From a virus, in the IMG/VR virus record IMGVR_UViG_3300012985_000006, positions 62,001 to 126,000 of that record: a stretch of DNA of 64,000 nucleotides; one strand, given 5' to 3'. The notes beneath the pieces are model-generated. The model was given only the letters and a program-made list of their open reading frames with translations, did no database searches and had not been told where the DNA came from. This document shows, piece after piece, positions 16,856 to 25,235 of this stretch (its first letter is position 1; each line of letters begins with the position of its first letter). The position numbers were made by a program, and so were the translations under genes.

Positions 16856-17377
16856 TCACAGTCCCGTCTGAACTCCCAACCAATAGTTGTTCAACGCTTT
16901 AGGAATCTGAGCTACAAAGCCAACGAAGAATGCTGGGGCTAGGGGGTTAGAGGGGATTTGTTGGGACAACTCATCCTCATTCGTAAACAATCCCCGTAAA
17001 GAGAAGTACAGAGGGTCGTTTGGCTTGTAGGTCAAAGGCACCAACGGTCCAGAAAGCCTTGAGGCGTAGGTGTAGCGCTCATAGGTAGAGGTACTGATCA
17101 GCGCTCCACCGAACATCATGACCGCATAACGGTAGGTTATTTGCTGATCCGTCATAGACGTATAGCGAGCCCCCACCTCTTCAGAACCCTCCAGCAAAAA
17201 CCCGCCGTACAGGCCGCTCGAATAAGTTACCACACGATCGTCCACACTCGCCCCAACCCATTGGACTCCCTGACCTCCAGCCCAACCCCCGGACAACATC
17301 GCATCGGAGATTGCAACAGTAGTGGTGTCACCCTTGAAGAAGACCACACAATCACGGAAACGTGCAATTTCGGTCAT
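16856..17377 (-). CDS. Tandem paralogue C (virion-region protein)
   Basis: This 173-residue protein is the third and most divergent of three tandem homologues. Shared features are D-C-V-x-F-x-K-G-D near residue 12, G-G-W-x-G-G-Q-x-V-x-W near 33, V-T-Y-S-x-G-L-Y-G-G-F, then ERYTYASR-x-S-G-P-L-V-P and S-L-R-G-x-F-T-x-E-D-E. All are predicted beta-rich with no cysteine cluster. The gene starts at ATG 17377, overlapping the stop of copy B. The family is not recognised. The position between portal and terminase genes suggests a virion component. Confidence 0.65.
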   Translation of the reverse strand: MTEIARFRDCVVFFKGDTTTVAISDAMLSGGWAGGQGVQWVGASVDDRVVTYSSGLYGGFLLEGSEEVGARYTSMTDQQITYRYAVMMFGGALISTSTYERYTYASRLSGPLVPLTYKPNDPLYFSLRGLFTNEDELSQQIPSNPLAPAFFVGFVAQIPKALNNYWLGVQTGL

Positions 17378-17892
17378 ATAGATGTTTGCACTCCGAGGTA
17401 GGAATCATTCAGTGATTTGGGGGATTGTGTGACGGATCCAATGTAATAACCATTTGGAGCTCTAGGGTCTCCTGAGAGGGTCCATTCATCTTCTGTGGTG
17501 AAATACCCTCGAAGTGAGAATCTGAGGCGTTGCCCTTCCACATACTGAATGGGCACCAAAGGGCCTGAAATTCTAGAGGCATAGGTGTACCGCTCATACG
17601 TAAGGGTGCTGATCAACCAGCCTCCAAGACAGAGGACCCCAAACCCATATTCAATCTGATTCTTGAAGAATGATACGTACTGATCTGAAGATTCGTTGGA
17701 TCCCCAAAGGAAGAAGCCCCCATATAGACCGTCCGAGTAGGTCACTCTGAATTCATCGAGGGGTGAGTCTTGCCACATCACCGCTTGACCCCCGGCCCAA
17801 CCACCTTGTTTCATTTGAGGAGAGATGGCGACCGTGTAGGCGTCCCCCTTGAAAAACACCACGCAATCCCGAGTTCGGAAGATCTCAGTCAT
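17374..17892 (-). CDS. Tandem paralogue B (virion-region protein)
   Basis: This is the middle copy of the three homologues, 172 residues from ATG 17892. It shares with copy A the segments FRVTYSDGLYAGF/YGGF, then LWGS-x-ESSDQ, ERYTYASR, GPLVPI and SLRGYFTTEDEWTL-x-GDPR, and is clearly closer to A than to C. Both ends overlap neighbours by four bases, the usual mark of translational coupling. The function is unknown. Confidence 0.7.
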   Translation of the reverse strand: MTEIFRTRDCVVFFKGDAYTVAISPQMKQGGWAGGQAVMWQDSPLDEFRVTYSDGLYGGFFLWGSNESSDQYVSFFKNQIEYGFGVLCLGGWLISTLTYERYTYASRISGPLVPIQYVEGQRLRFSLRGYFTTEDEWTLSGDPRAPNGYYIGSVTQSPKSLNDSYLGVQTSI

Positions 17893-18413
17893 ATGCTCAC
17901 CTGTATGGTCATGTACTGAGAAGTCACAGATGTAGGAGGTTGGATCACAAAAGCTATGAAATACTCGTTGGCTCCCCTAGGGTCTCCAGTCAGTGTCCAC
18001 TCATCTTCTGTGGTGAAATACCCTCGAAGTGAGAACACAAGCCGGTCGCTAGATTGATACGTTATGGGGACCAACGGCCCTGCTTGCCTAGAAGCATAGG
18101 TGTACCTCTCAAAAGCAGTCGTCATGATGACCCAGCCACCTGCCCCAATGGTGGCGAATTGATAGGCAGGCTGATTCTTGGTGATGGCGGTAAATTGATC
18201 TGACGATTCATCAGATCCCCAAAGCAGGAATCCCGCATACAGGCCGTCCGAATAAGTGACGCGAAATTCATCTCTAGCGGCCGCTACCCATTGAACTCCC
18301 TGACCACCTTGCCAACCTTTGGCAGCCATCAACTGATCTACAGTGACAGTGTAACAATCTCCTTTCACAAGGATCACACAATCACGTGTGCGGTATTGCT
18401 CAGGAGGCATCAT
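17889..18413 (-). CDS. Tandem paralogue A (virion-region protein)
   Basis: This is the first copy transcribed, 174 residues, with ATG at 18413. It opens MMPPEQYRTRDCVILVKGDC, then carries the shared WQGGQGVQW, FRVTYSDGLYAGFLLWGSDE, FERYTYASRQAGPLVPITY and FSLRGYFTTEDEWTL blocks. It shows that the repeated gene is an intact family, not a degrading duplicate. Nothing identifies a function. The three copies lie between the terminase and the portal genes. Confidence 0.7.
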   Translation of the reverse strand: MMPPEQYRTRDCVILVKGDCYTVTVDQLMAAKGWQGGQGVQWVAAARDEFRVTYSDGLYAGFLLWGSDESSDQFTAITKNQPAYQFATIGAGGWVIMTTAFERYTYASRQAGPLVPITYQSSDRLVFSLRGYFTTEDEWTLTGDPRGANEYFIAFVIQPPTSVTSQYMTIQVSI

Positions 18414-18661
18414 TCATCCTTTGGTTCACGTTTTCTATCAGGGGATTGCCCCCACTTAGATATGATGCGTTCGAGAAACGTAAGCTGCTGGATGTCCCCT
18501 CTAAATAGCTTCTCCCAGCTACCGCCACCTTTTCGGAACACCAACCTCAGAAGCATGAAATCTTCTGGATTGATGATCAAGTCTGCCCCCAACAAATGGT
18601 CCGCAAATTGGCGAATCACCCGATTGGAGAACACAAGCTGTAGAGGACGGGGCTCTTCCAA
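18410..18661 (-). CDS. Small acidic protein after the terminase
   Basis: The preferred start is a TTG at 18661, one base after the terminase stop and behind AAGGAGAGGGTGAA, an excellent ribosome-binding site. A TTG 33 bases further upstream is open but has no such site. The 83-residue product starts MEEPRPLQLVFSNRVIRQFA and ends DRKREPKDE. It has no recognised domain. It lies between terminase large subunit and the three tandem paralogues and is probably in the same operon. Confidence 0.6.
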   Translation of the reverse strand: MEEPRPLQLVFSNRVIRQFADHLLGADLIINPEDFMLLRLVFRKGGGSWEKLFRGDIQQLTFLERIISKWGQSPDRKREPKDE

Positions 18662-18662
18662 T

Positions 18663-20666
18663 TCACCCTCTCCTTCGGACAGAACGACGTCCAATCAAGC
18701 TACGATCGCCCATACCGTGTTTCATCATACGAGTCATCTGGTAGCTTTGAACGCTTGGGCTGGAAGCAACAATCGGGCGATAGACACTCCCATGAGTGGT
18801 GTGTTTTTGGTTCATCAAAACCTCTGAGCTCAACCAGATGGAGCGTATCAAAGCATCGCTCATATCGTCATGAGCGCCGGCTTTTTTGGGTGCTTGAACC
18901 GATACGATGTTCTTGCTGATTTGTTCAGCTTGGAGGGTCAACAGCTCGGCAATCAAGGGGGAGTGTTTGCTCCCGTCCCTGACTCGTTCTGGGATAGGCC
19001 AGTCGTACAGTTCGAGATTCTCATCGAACATGAACATTTTGGCCACCTGATACATCTTGCTGGTCTGATCTCTGGTGTAGAATTCAGAGGTGAACTGCTT
19101 CAAGCCATGCTTGTGTAGATTCTGTTCTAGAGGGATGCCGTTCCAACGGTCAAAAATTCCTGCAGTGATGTGGAATTTCCTGCACAAGGCCCGAATCCAT
19201 TCCCCAATGGCGTCAAAATCGATACGTTCAACGTTACTCAACTGCTTGGCGTAGTCGGTAGCCTGACTGAGGTCTAGGTGTGGATTGACGTCACGCCAAT
19301 TCTGACCTGCGTACCATATTTCGTGGTAATCAAGGACGATCTTGGTCCCTTCCACATGAGTGATCGCAATAGCGGTCCCGTCATTCACAAGTCCAACGTC
19401 GATTCCCATCTGATGGGGGGATCGAGGCACACCCATCACCTTTGGGCGAAGCTCTGGCTTGACGCAAGCCATCAAATCCGTTTCACGTTCCACCCAACCA
19501 CGAACCTGGTCACTGAACTGAGCTCCGTGTTCGGTCACGAACGTCACAGGATCGGCGTGGTACTTTTCCTTGTAGTAGCTGCTAGGAACGGTCGGGTTGA
19601 TTTCCCAGGTGGGGGCTTGGATGGCAAGGATGTTTTCCGAACCAGGTCCGCCCCGCATCGCCAGATCGAACTTGTTGTAAAACAAGCCAGAACGGCCCAA
19701 AGGCGAGGAAATGAGGATGATACGGCTCTCTACCGGCGCTTCCTTGCCCGTTACAGGGTCGATGAGAGGACGGCGAGATACAGGATCTTTCTTCGAGTAG
19801 GCGGCCGATGACGGCACAACAGCGCCGTACACATCCTCAGCCGACATACCACCCTTCTCAAGAAAGTGCGCCACCTCGTCCAGGATGATGACGACGTTAC
19901 CCGCACCACGGAGCCCCTTGCCGTTCGCACCCTTGAATGTGACACGGATGGTGGCTTTACCGTTCAGCGATTGGTACTTACCGTCCCCATTCCGCACATC
20001 TGTACCGAATTTCTCGATGTCGTAGGGGGTACGGAAGTTGAGAAAGGTCTGGGTGTTAGAAGCTGTATGAGGTTTGAAGTACTCACATTTGACAATGTGT
20101 GAGGCCACTTCGTTGAACAACAGACCTGCCTGATCCTTGTCGGTCGCCACCGAGATGATCTGGATACGGTTTCCGTTCGGTAGACCGTAGTACTCCTGAG
20201 GGTTGTAGAGATTGAGGAGGCGGTACACCTCGTAAGAGGCGAAAATGCCAGATAAAGTCGTTTTGCCGCCACGGCGTCCGATCGACAGTACCAGTTCCCG
20301 TCGATCGTGATCCTGCACACCAATATTGCAACGCCCCTCATTGTGGAGGAAGGACAGGTAATCCCGTTCCGACAGCTCGTACAAGACCTTGGTCTTGAGC
20401 ATATCGGTAACCTGGATTCGCCGATTCGGATCCTCAGGAATATGGGTGTCTAGCTCAAGATTGTAGTAGAGCTTGACAAGGAACCGCTGTGCTGGATACA
20501 GCGTCATGTTCAGCCCCCAGGGCTGTTCGATGTATTCCAATATGCTGAAAATCTTGGGACCCGAAGCTGCACCTGAATTGGTGACAGCCGCTTGAGCCGC
20601 TTTGACTTTCTGATTGGAGCTTCGGACTAGACTAGATAGTCCGTCCCGTTTCTTCTCTGCAGGCAC
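18663..20666 (-). CDS. Terminase large subunit
   Basis: This 667-residue protein is the packaging motor ATPase plus nuclease. The ATPase half holds the Walker A-like SIGRRGGKTT at about 128-137 and the Walker B strand VVIILDEVAHF. The RNase-H-like nuclease half holds MGIDVGLVNDGTAIAI, whose Asp is the usual metal ligand, and later AHDDMSDAL, the conserved C-terminal acidic pair. The start is GTG at 20666 with GAGGT upstream; no ATG is available nearby. It cuts concatemeric DNA and drives it through the portal. The short gene at 18661 follows at once. Confidence 0.92.
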   Translation of the reverse strand: MPAEKKRDGLSSLVRSSNQKVKAAQAAVTNSGAASGPKIFSILEYIEQPWGLNMTLYPAQRFLVKLYYNLELDTHIPEDPNRRIQVTDMLKTKVLYELSERDYLSFLHNEGRCNIGVQDHDRRELVLSIGRRGGKTTLSGIFASYEVYRLLNLYNPQEYYGLPNGNRIQIISVATDKDQAGLLFNEVASHIVKCEYFKPHTASNTQTFLNFRTPYDIEKFGTDVRNGDGKYQSLNGKATIRVTFKGANGKGLRGAGNVVIILDEVAHFLEKGGMSAEDVYGAVVPSSAAYSKKDPVSRRPLIDPVTGKEAPVESRIILISSPLGRSGLFYNKFDLAMRGGPGSENILAIQAPTWEINPTVPSSYYKEKYHADPVTFVTEHGAQFSDQVRGWVERETDLMACVKPELRPKVMGVPRSPHQMGIDVGLVNDGTAIAITHVEGTKIVLDYHEIWYAGQNWRDVNPHLDLSQATDYAKQLSNVERIDFDAIGEWIRALCRKFHITAGIFDRWNGIPLEQNLHKHGLKQFTSEFYTRDQTSKMYQVAKMFMFDENLELYDWPIPERVRDGSKHSPLIAELLTLQAEQISKNIVSVQAPKKAGAHDDMSDALIRSIWLSSEVLMNQKHTTHGSVYRPIVASSPSVQSYQMTRMMKHGMGDRSLIGRRSVRRRG

Positions 20667-20674
20667 TCGCTACC

Positions 20675-21247
20675 TCATAGATTCTGGGCTTTTTCTGTCC
20701 AGCCATCCAATTCGGTCTCAAGGCGGTTGAAAAGCATATCCACTTGTTCGGTAGTCAGGGTCTCGGTAGCCGCGTTCCGAATTGTGTCGATGAAAAACGC
20801 GAAGACTTTTTGCATCCGTTCACTGTTGAAATCGATGAAGTTGTGTCCCAACTTCCGCATCTCTAGTTCGATCGAGGCCACATCTTTGAGGGCACCAATC
20901 CGTCGACTAGATATTTGGGTCGTATCTTTGCCGTATTTGGCAGCCTCCACCCGATCACAGTAGAGGGAAGCCGCCTCATTGGCGATTTCCTCTTTGATCT
21001 TCTGCAACGTCTCAAGAGGATCTTGGCGTGTCTTGACTGCTTTGGCTACTGAGTCTGATTCAATGTACTCCGCCTTCAATCGCTGTATTTCAGCGTGGTA
21101 GGCCAGGTCATCTACGGTCGGCTTGGGATTGATTTTCTTCGGCCGACCAGGTCCTCGTTTGATAGGGCCGGTAGCAGCGTGCATCGGCACCACCATCGCC
21201 AAAGGACCTATTTTCGCCGTATCTGAATTTTCATTTTCATCTGACAT
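20675..21247 (-). CDS. Putative terminase small subunit / DNA-binding protein
   Basis: The product has 190 residues. ATG at 21247 overlaps the upstream stop (TGATG); a GTG just before it is less likely. Near residue 33 is KRGPGRPKKINP, a basic AT-hook-like GRP motif that would bind A/T-rich DNA. Two helical charged regions and a tail with LTTEQVDMLFNRLETELDGW follow. Its place directly upstream of the large terminase is typical of the small, DNA-recognising terminase subunit. No small-terminase family signature is visible, so this rests on position and the basic motif. Confidence 0.5.
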   Translation of the reverse strand: MSDENENSDTAKIGPLAMVVPMHAATGPIKRGPGRPKKINPKPTVDDLAYHAEIQRLKAEYIESDSVAKAVKTRQDPLETLQKIKEEIANEAASLYCDRVEAAKYGKDTTQISSRRIGALKDVASIELEMRKLGHNFIDFNSERMQKVFAFFIDTIRNAATETLTTEQVDMLFNRLETELDGWTEKAQNL

Positions 21248-21633
21248 CACTTCTTACCTTCCGCCGTTCCTTTCGCGCCATTCCCCTCAGTACGAATCAA
21301 GTATTGGGACAAGTTACGTACTACATCGTAACCCTTGTCTTTCGGGATCTGATTGGAGATAGCCTTGGACAGGTCCTTGCCCGATTGAACCAAGTTCAGT
21401 ACCCCCGTCTGGTCTGGAGTAGGGGTGAACACATCCTCAGGGCGAAGATCTCGCCGATCCGGCTCCACAATGTCATCCCCCTCATCCTTGGATGTCCCGT
21501 AATCTTTCGTGATAGCCGTACCTATCCCCTTGGGCTTGTTGATAGGCGTGGTGTTTTTCCACGCCTTTTGACGAGCGCCAGGAGCTTGGTCCGCTTGCTT
21601 GAAGCGAACCACAATCCGACGTGCGGAGATCAC
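21247..21633 (-). CDS. Hypothetical basic protein near terminase
   Basis: The product is 128 residues. The start is GTG at 21633, sharing GTGA with the stop of the upstream gene. The N-terminus is basic, MISARRIVVRFKQADQAPGAR. A middle stretch rich in K, D, G and P (NKPKGIGTAITKDYGTSKDE) and an amphipathic helix near the C-terminus follow. No family is recognised. It is translationally coupled on both sides within the terminase operon, which suggests a packaging- or head-related role without evidence of mechanism. Confidence 0.55.
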   Translation of the reverse strand: MISARRIVVRFKQADQAPGARQKAWKNTTPINKPKGIGTAITKDYGTSKDEGDDIVEPDRRDLRPEDVFTPTPDQTGVLNLVQSGKDLSKAISNQIPKDKGYDVVRNLSQYLIRTEGNGAKGTAEGKK

Positions 21634-23618
21634 AGTCGAACTTTCTGATGGCTCCCAAACTCGATATTCTGGCTAGCTGTCTTTAGTTCGGGTTGGAGGT
21701 CAAAGCTCCCATCATCGTGCTGGAGCTGATACTCTTGCATCACGCTCAAGCCGTTGTTCATGAGGCTTTCGTACGACACGACAGTTGAGGCGCCAGAGGC
21801 CAAAATGGCTCGTTGTTCGGCCATTTTGTCGATATAAGGGGGTTCAACTACCAATTGCTTGTTGATGACTGAGCAGAAGCCAGGACGAGTTTGATGCACA
21901 CAGGAAGCGCACTTGTCCCCTACCTTCAGGTACTGTACTGCCGCCCTAGAACGGTGGGCTGTTGAGGCAGTGGCACAACCCTTCCCATAGTCGTCATAGA
22001 CGGTGGGATCGATGTACTTGATACCCTGTAGACCCTGTTCGGCCAACACCACTTTGAGCTCACCCGCTGTTGCTTGAAGGTCCCGTACGTCAAAACGGCT
22101 CTTCAGCAGATTGAGCAGGTCTTGGCCGTAAAGGCCTTCGTTCATGTACTTGGAAGCCGACTTTAGGATCTCTCGTTTGGTCAACTCATTGGTGCTGGCA
22201 GCCCTGGATTGCCCATAGAAAGCCTTCTCAATCGAACTACGGACCGCTGAGCCGCTGGACGCCAACGGGGCAGAAGCGGCCTTGTGGATGGCCTTGAGAG
22301 CCTCAACTGGAGTCGGACCCCACGAACACTTGGCAGCATCGTGCGGCAACTTTCCTGCAATGCGGTGCTCATCCAACACCGCTGCAACCGTGGTGGGGGT
22401 CAAGACTGCTTCAGCAGAAGCCACCAATGCGCGGCCGTACATCATGCAGCGGCCCACCTTGTTGAAGATACAGGTCTGGCACTTGTCACCCGCCACAATG
22501 GCTCGAACCTTCGATCCGTGCTTGTTGATAAAGTCCGCCCCCTCTCGACAATCATCGAACGAGGTCTGATTGGAGTAAACAGCCCCATAGAGGCCTGCTT
22601 GCTTGAACAACGGCACCCACTCGGACTTGGTTTCCTCAAGCAACGTCAGGTCGAAAGCGAGCCTCAACGCATGAACCAGCTCTGGCTCACTATGACCCTT
22701 GAGCATTTCACGGCTCAAAAGAGCAATGATTGGGCGGGCCTTGGAAGCTGCGATCTTTTGCTGAGCTTCAACATCCCGCTTCTTGGTCAGGCTCGCGACT
22801 GCAATCAATTGCTCAGAAGTGTTGCCTTGAGGGATAGGAGCTTGTGGAGCTTGTGGTCGGCCCGTAAAGGCTACTGGAATGGTCGACATCTCACCCAAAA
22901 AGGCTTGACGAATACGTTCCTTGGGGGTGCTTCCCGTAGAAGCCTGGACCGATCTTCCCCTTGCCGCTTGTTGTTTCTCAATCGTACTGGCCAACGCTTC
23001 AGTGTATGGAACCTCAATCTGAAGGTCCTTGTGAAACACACCACACACACTGCTACCGTCAGCCTGCACAGAGCGGTGTACACAATCACCGCAAGCCTGC
23101 TTGGCAAGAACGAACGGAGCGTCTAGGGCGAAACGGCGGACGAACTCTGAAGCAGTTTTACCCCCTTTAGCACAATCAGGGAAGTCGGCCGCGCTGATGT
23201 ACAGCTTACCAAGTAGACCACGCTCAGCCATGACGGTCGCCAGAGCGGTTTTGGCTAGACCCAAGACGGTAGAGTCGTACCTAGAAGATAAGGCATGACT
23301 GATCTTCTGGGGGTCCGTTGACTGCATAATCGCCAAACGAGCAGTACGAATCAAATCTTCTGGGACAGAACGGAGTTTTCCGTGGATAGACGACAGATCG
23401 CCCATCGTCTTTGGTTCCCCCTTGTTGGGTACCAATCTTGAAGGAGACTCGTCCTGATGGTTCCACAAGGCAATCAGATCTGGAGCGATATCCAGATTCT
23501 GCTTTGGCAGGCGATCCTGAGCACGATACTCAGCCTCATCGACATCCAGCCAATCCAAATCTGAGACGCCGGAGCTGCCCTCTTTCATAAAGTTGGTCAA
23601 GTCGCCAAGATCAGCCAT
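21630..23618 (-). CDS. Large protein with three Cys-rich repeat modules
   Basis: This 662-residue product starts with ATG at 23618. Three modules repeat a pattern: a Y-x-x-x-x-[DF]-x-D-C/Y-x-x-G strand, then about 35 residues later a C-x2-C, then another Cys. The visible sets are ACGDCVHRSV...VCGVF, KCQTCIFNKVGRCMMYGR and KCASCVHQTRPGFCSVINK. Each looks like a three- or four-Cys metal site. Linkers are helical and charged. No known family comes to mind. The gene sits upstream of terminase with four-base overlaps, so it is probably an internal virion or packaging-related protein. Confidence 0.6.
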   Translation of the reverse strand: MADLGDLTNFMKEGSSGVSDLDWLDVDEAEYRAQDRLPKQNLDIAPDLIALWNHQDESPSRLVPNKGEPKTMGDLSSIHGKLRSVPEDLIRTARLAIMQSTDPQKISHALSSRYDSTVLGLAKTALATVMAERGLLGKLYISAADFPDCAKGGKTASEFVRRFALDAPFVLAKQACGDCVHRSVQADGSSVCGVFHKDLQIEVPYTEALASTIEKQQAARGRSVQASTGSTPKERIRQAFLGEMSTIPVAFTGRPQAPQAPIPQGNTSEQLIAVASLTKKRDVEAQQKIAASKARPIIALLSREMLKGHSEPELVHALRLAFDLTLLEETKSEWVPLFKQAGLYGAVYSNQTSFDDCREGADFINKHGSKVRAIVAGDKCQTCIFNKVGRCMMYGRALVASAEAVLTPTTVAAVLDEHRIAGKLPHDAAKCSWGPTPVEALKAIHKAASAPLASSGSAVRSSIEKAFYGQSRAASTNELTKREILKSASKYMNEGLYGQDLLNLLKSRFDVRDLQATAGELKVVLAEQGLQGIKYIDPTVYDDYGKGCATASTAHRSRAAVQYLKVGDKCASCVHQTRPGFCSVINKQLVVEPPYIDKMAEQRAILASGASTVVSYESLMNNGLSVMQEYQLQHDDGSFDLQPELKTASQNIEFGSHQKVRL

Positions 23619-24943
23619 CAGTTCGTCCTGTCTGTTTTTTCGGGCCTATTGTGTATTGGATCTGGCCGGTAAGTGTGAGTGCTGTAGTCGTATCGCACAT
23701 AAGGAGTTTCCAAGTCCTCGTACGTATAGTCTGTGTTCATCATGCTGGGAGACATCTGACCTGCAGGAGTAGGTTCCCCCGGCATCTCTGATTGAGCAAA
23801 CGTGTCGTCCCCTCGATAGTAATCTGAACGAGCGACCGGCCTATCCCCATCATTGGGCAGCTCTCCAGCCGCATGGTGATCGCTGACTGCGGCATCGAAC
23901 TCTGGAGTGGTGTCTCCCGAGGAGCCGGCAGGAGTGCCTGGCAAACCAGAGGTAGGACCGTAAACCCCCTTATTGCCGTAACCCTCGCCAGAGGGGTTAC
24001 CGTACCCACCTGCACCCTCTCCTTTGGCCCCATAACCAAGACCAAAATCATAGGCGTCTGTGGGGGTTGGTTCCGTGACAGCACCAGGCATAGATGATCC
24101 AGAGTATCGACTAGGAATGTAGCCCGCCCCCTGGTCGTAAGGCTGTCGTTCGATCATAGAAGGATGACCCCAACCATCGTACGCCATCTCTGGCTCAGGT
24201 TGATCTTCTCGATCCAAGTGTTCTACCCTAGGGCCTCCCAATTCAGTTGGAGACACTGAGGAATTGCTTTGATGGTTGTAACTGGCTTCCTTCGAGCGAG
24301 TCATCGGCTTAGCCTGATCGACCTCACTACCAGAGCCTCCAGGTAGGCTTGACGCCTCAGCTTCCTCTGATTCGTCCTGATCCTCACCGCCGTCATTCTC
24401 AGCGTCGATCTCTTCCTCTTCCTCTTCAGACTCAGCGGTAGGGTCTTCGAGAATTCCTTCCGATTTTTCGACGTAGCGTTCGATGTCCTCGGCATCGTTT
24501 TCATCCAGCATTGCTAGACGAGGGCGCCAATGTGGAGCTGTGATCTCATCGTGAAGTGTATCAGTGATAGCACTCAAAGCTTCACAAGCGGCGTACAGCT
24601 TCTTACGAATATCCGGAACCCCCATCACGTACCCACGACCACCCAACATGCCGTCAGGACTGACGGTGGCGGACTTCAGGCGACTCAGGTGCTTGTAAGC
24701 TGTCAGAGCGTGTCCCAGCGCAACACTTGAGGCCCAGAGCGTTTGAGCCATTGGCTTCAAAGCCTTGGGATCAAAGGGGTGGTCTTTAGGGATATTTCGC
24801 TTTGCTGTCAGGCTGCCGCCACCCCCACCATCTATCTCCCCACCCTCTTCCGGGGGAGTGGGGTCAGACGGAGGAAAGGCGGCTGTTTTCTGTACAGCGG
24901 CTGCCTTCGTCATAACTCGCTTGATGAGATCTCGATTGGACAC
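23618..24943 (-). CDS. Hypothetical protein, acidic and Gly/Pro-rich tail
   Basis: The product has 441 residues. GTG at 24943 has AAAAGG about seven bases upstream and begins MSNRDLIKRVMTKAAAVQKT. Residues 60-160 are helical. Then come a run of E/D (EDPTAESEEEEEEIDAEND) and a long disordered G/Y/P/S region with YGNPSGEGYGNKGVYG-like repeats. The tail is rich in Y, D and P. It has the look of a flexible virion or scaffold protein. I recognise no family. It shares a base with the next gene's start. Confidence 0.55.
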   Translation of the reverse strand: MSNRDLIKRVMTKAAAVQKTAAFPPSDPTPPEEGGEIDGGGGGSLTAKRNIPKDHPFDPKALKPMAQTLWASSVALGHALTAYKHLSRLKSATVSPDGMLGGRGYVMGVPDIRKKLYAACEALSAITDTLHDEITAPHWRPRLAMLDENDAEDIERYVEKSEGILEDPTAESEEEEEEIDAENDGGEDQDESEEAEASSLPGGSGSEVDQAKPMTRSKEASYNHQSNSSVSPTELGGPRVEHLDREDQPEPEMAYDGWGHPSMIERQPYDQGAGYIPSRYSGSSMPGAVTEPTPTDAYDFGLGYGAKGEGAGGYGNPSGEGYGNKGVYGPTSGLPGTPAGSSGDTTPEFDAAVSDHHAAGELPNDGDRPVARSDYYRGDDTFAQSEMPGEPTPAGQMSPSMMNTDYTYEDLETPYVRYDYSTHTYRPDPIHNRPEKTDRTN

Positions 24944-24946
24944 AAA

Positions 24947-25228
24947 TCAACCTTTTACTGGAGAGGTGTTGTCAAACTGACGCTCAATGTAGAAGTCTTC
25001 GCCTTCTTTGCGGATAGACCAAAGGTCATTGGTCGACAAATGAACCAGTTCGTTCGAAGCTGTCCTCGTGAAGCCCTTGAGCTGATCCAAAGAAGCGACA
25101 CGAATCCTGGCCGGCTTGACAGCAGCTGCCTTTTGGCCAAAAGGGGAGATAATGGTTGGTTCGGACTCAAAGAATGCGTCCATACCTGAAGCAGTGCTCT
25201 GAATGTTGGATAGTTTGAAGTCAGCCAT
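24947..25228 (-). CDS. Small hypothetical virion-region protein
   Basis: The product is 93 residues from ATG at 25228; a TTG one codon earlier is the alternative. It contains a proline-flanked FFESEPTIISPFGQKAAAVK and a C-terminal beta-like WSIRKEGEDFYIERQFD segment that may be a small domain. There are no cysteines or membrane segments. It has a short spacer to the upstream Ig-like protein and ends four bases before the next gene's GTG start. The function is unknown. Confidence 0.5.
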   Translation of the reverse strand: MADFKLSNIQSTASGMDAFFESEPTIISPFGQKAAAVKPARIRVASLDQLKGFTRTASNELVHLSTNDLWSIRKEGEDFYIERQFDNTSPVKG

Positions 25229-25235
25229 CAATACC

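Noticed and set aside
18661-18694. Earlier TTG start for the 83-residue gene
   Set aside because: It lies inside the terminase end with no ribosome-binding site, while the TTG at 18661 follows a strong one.
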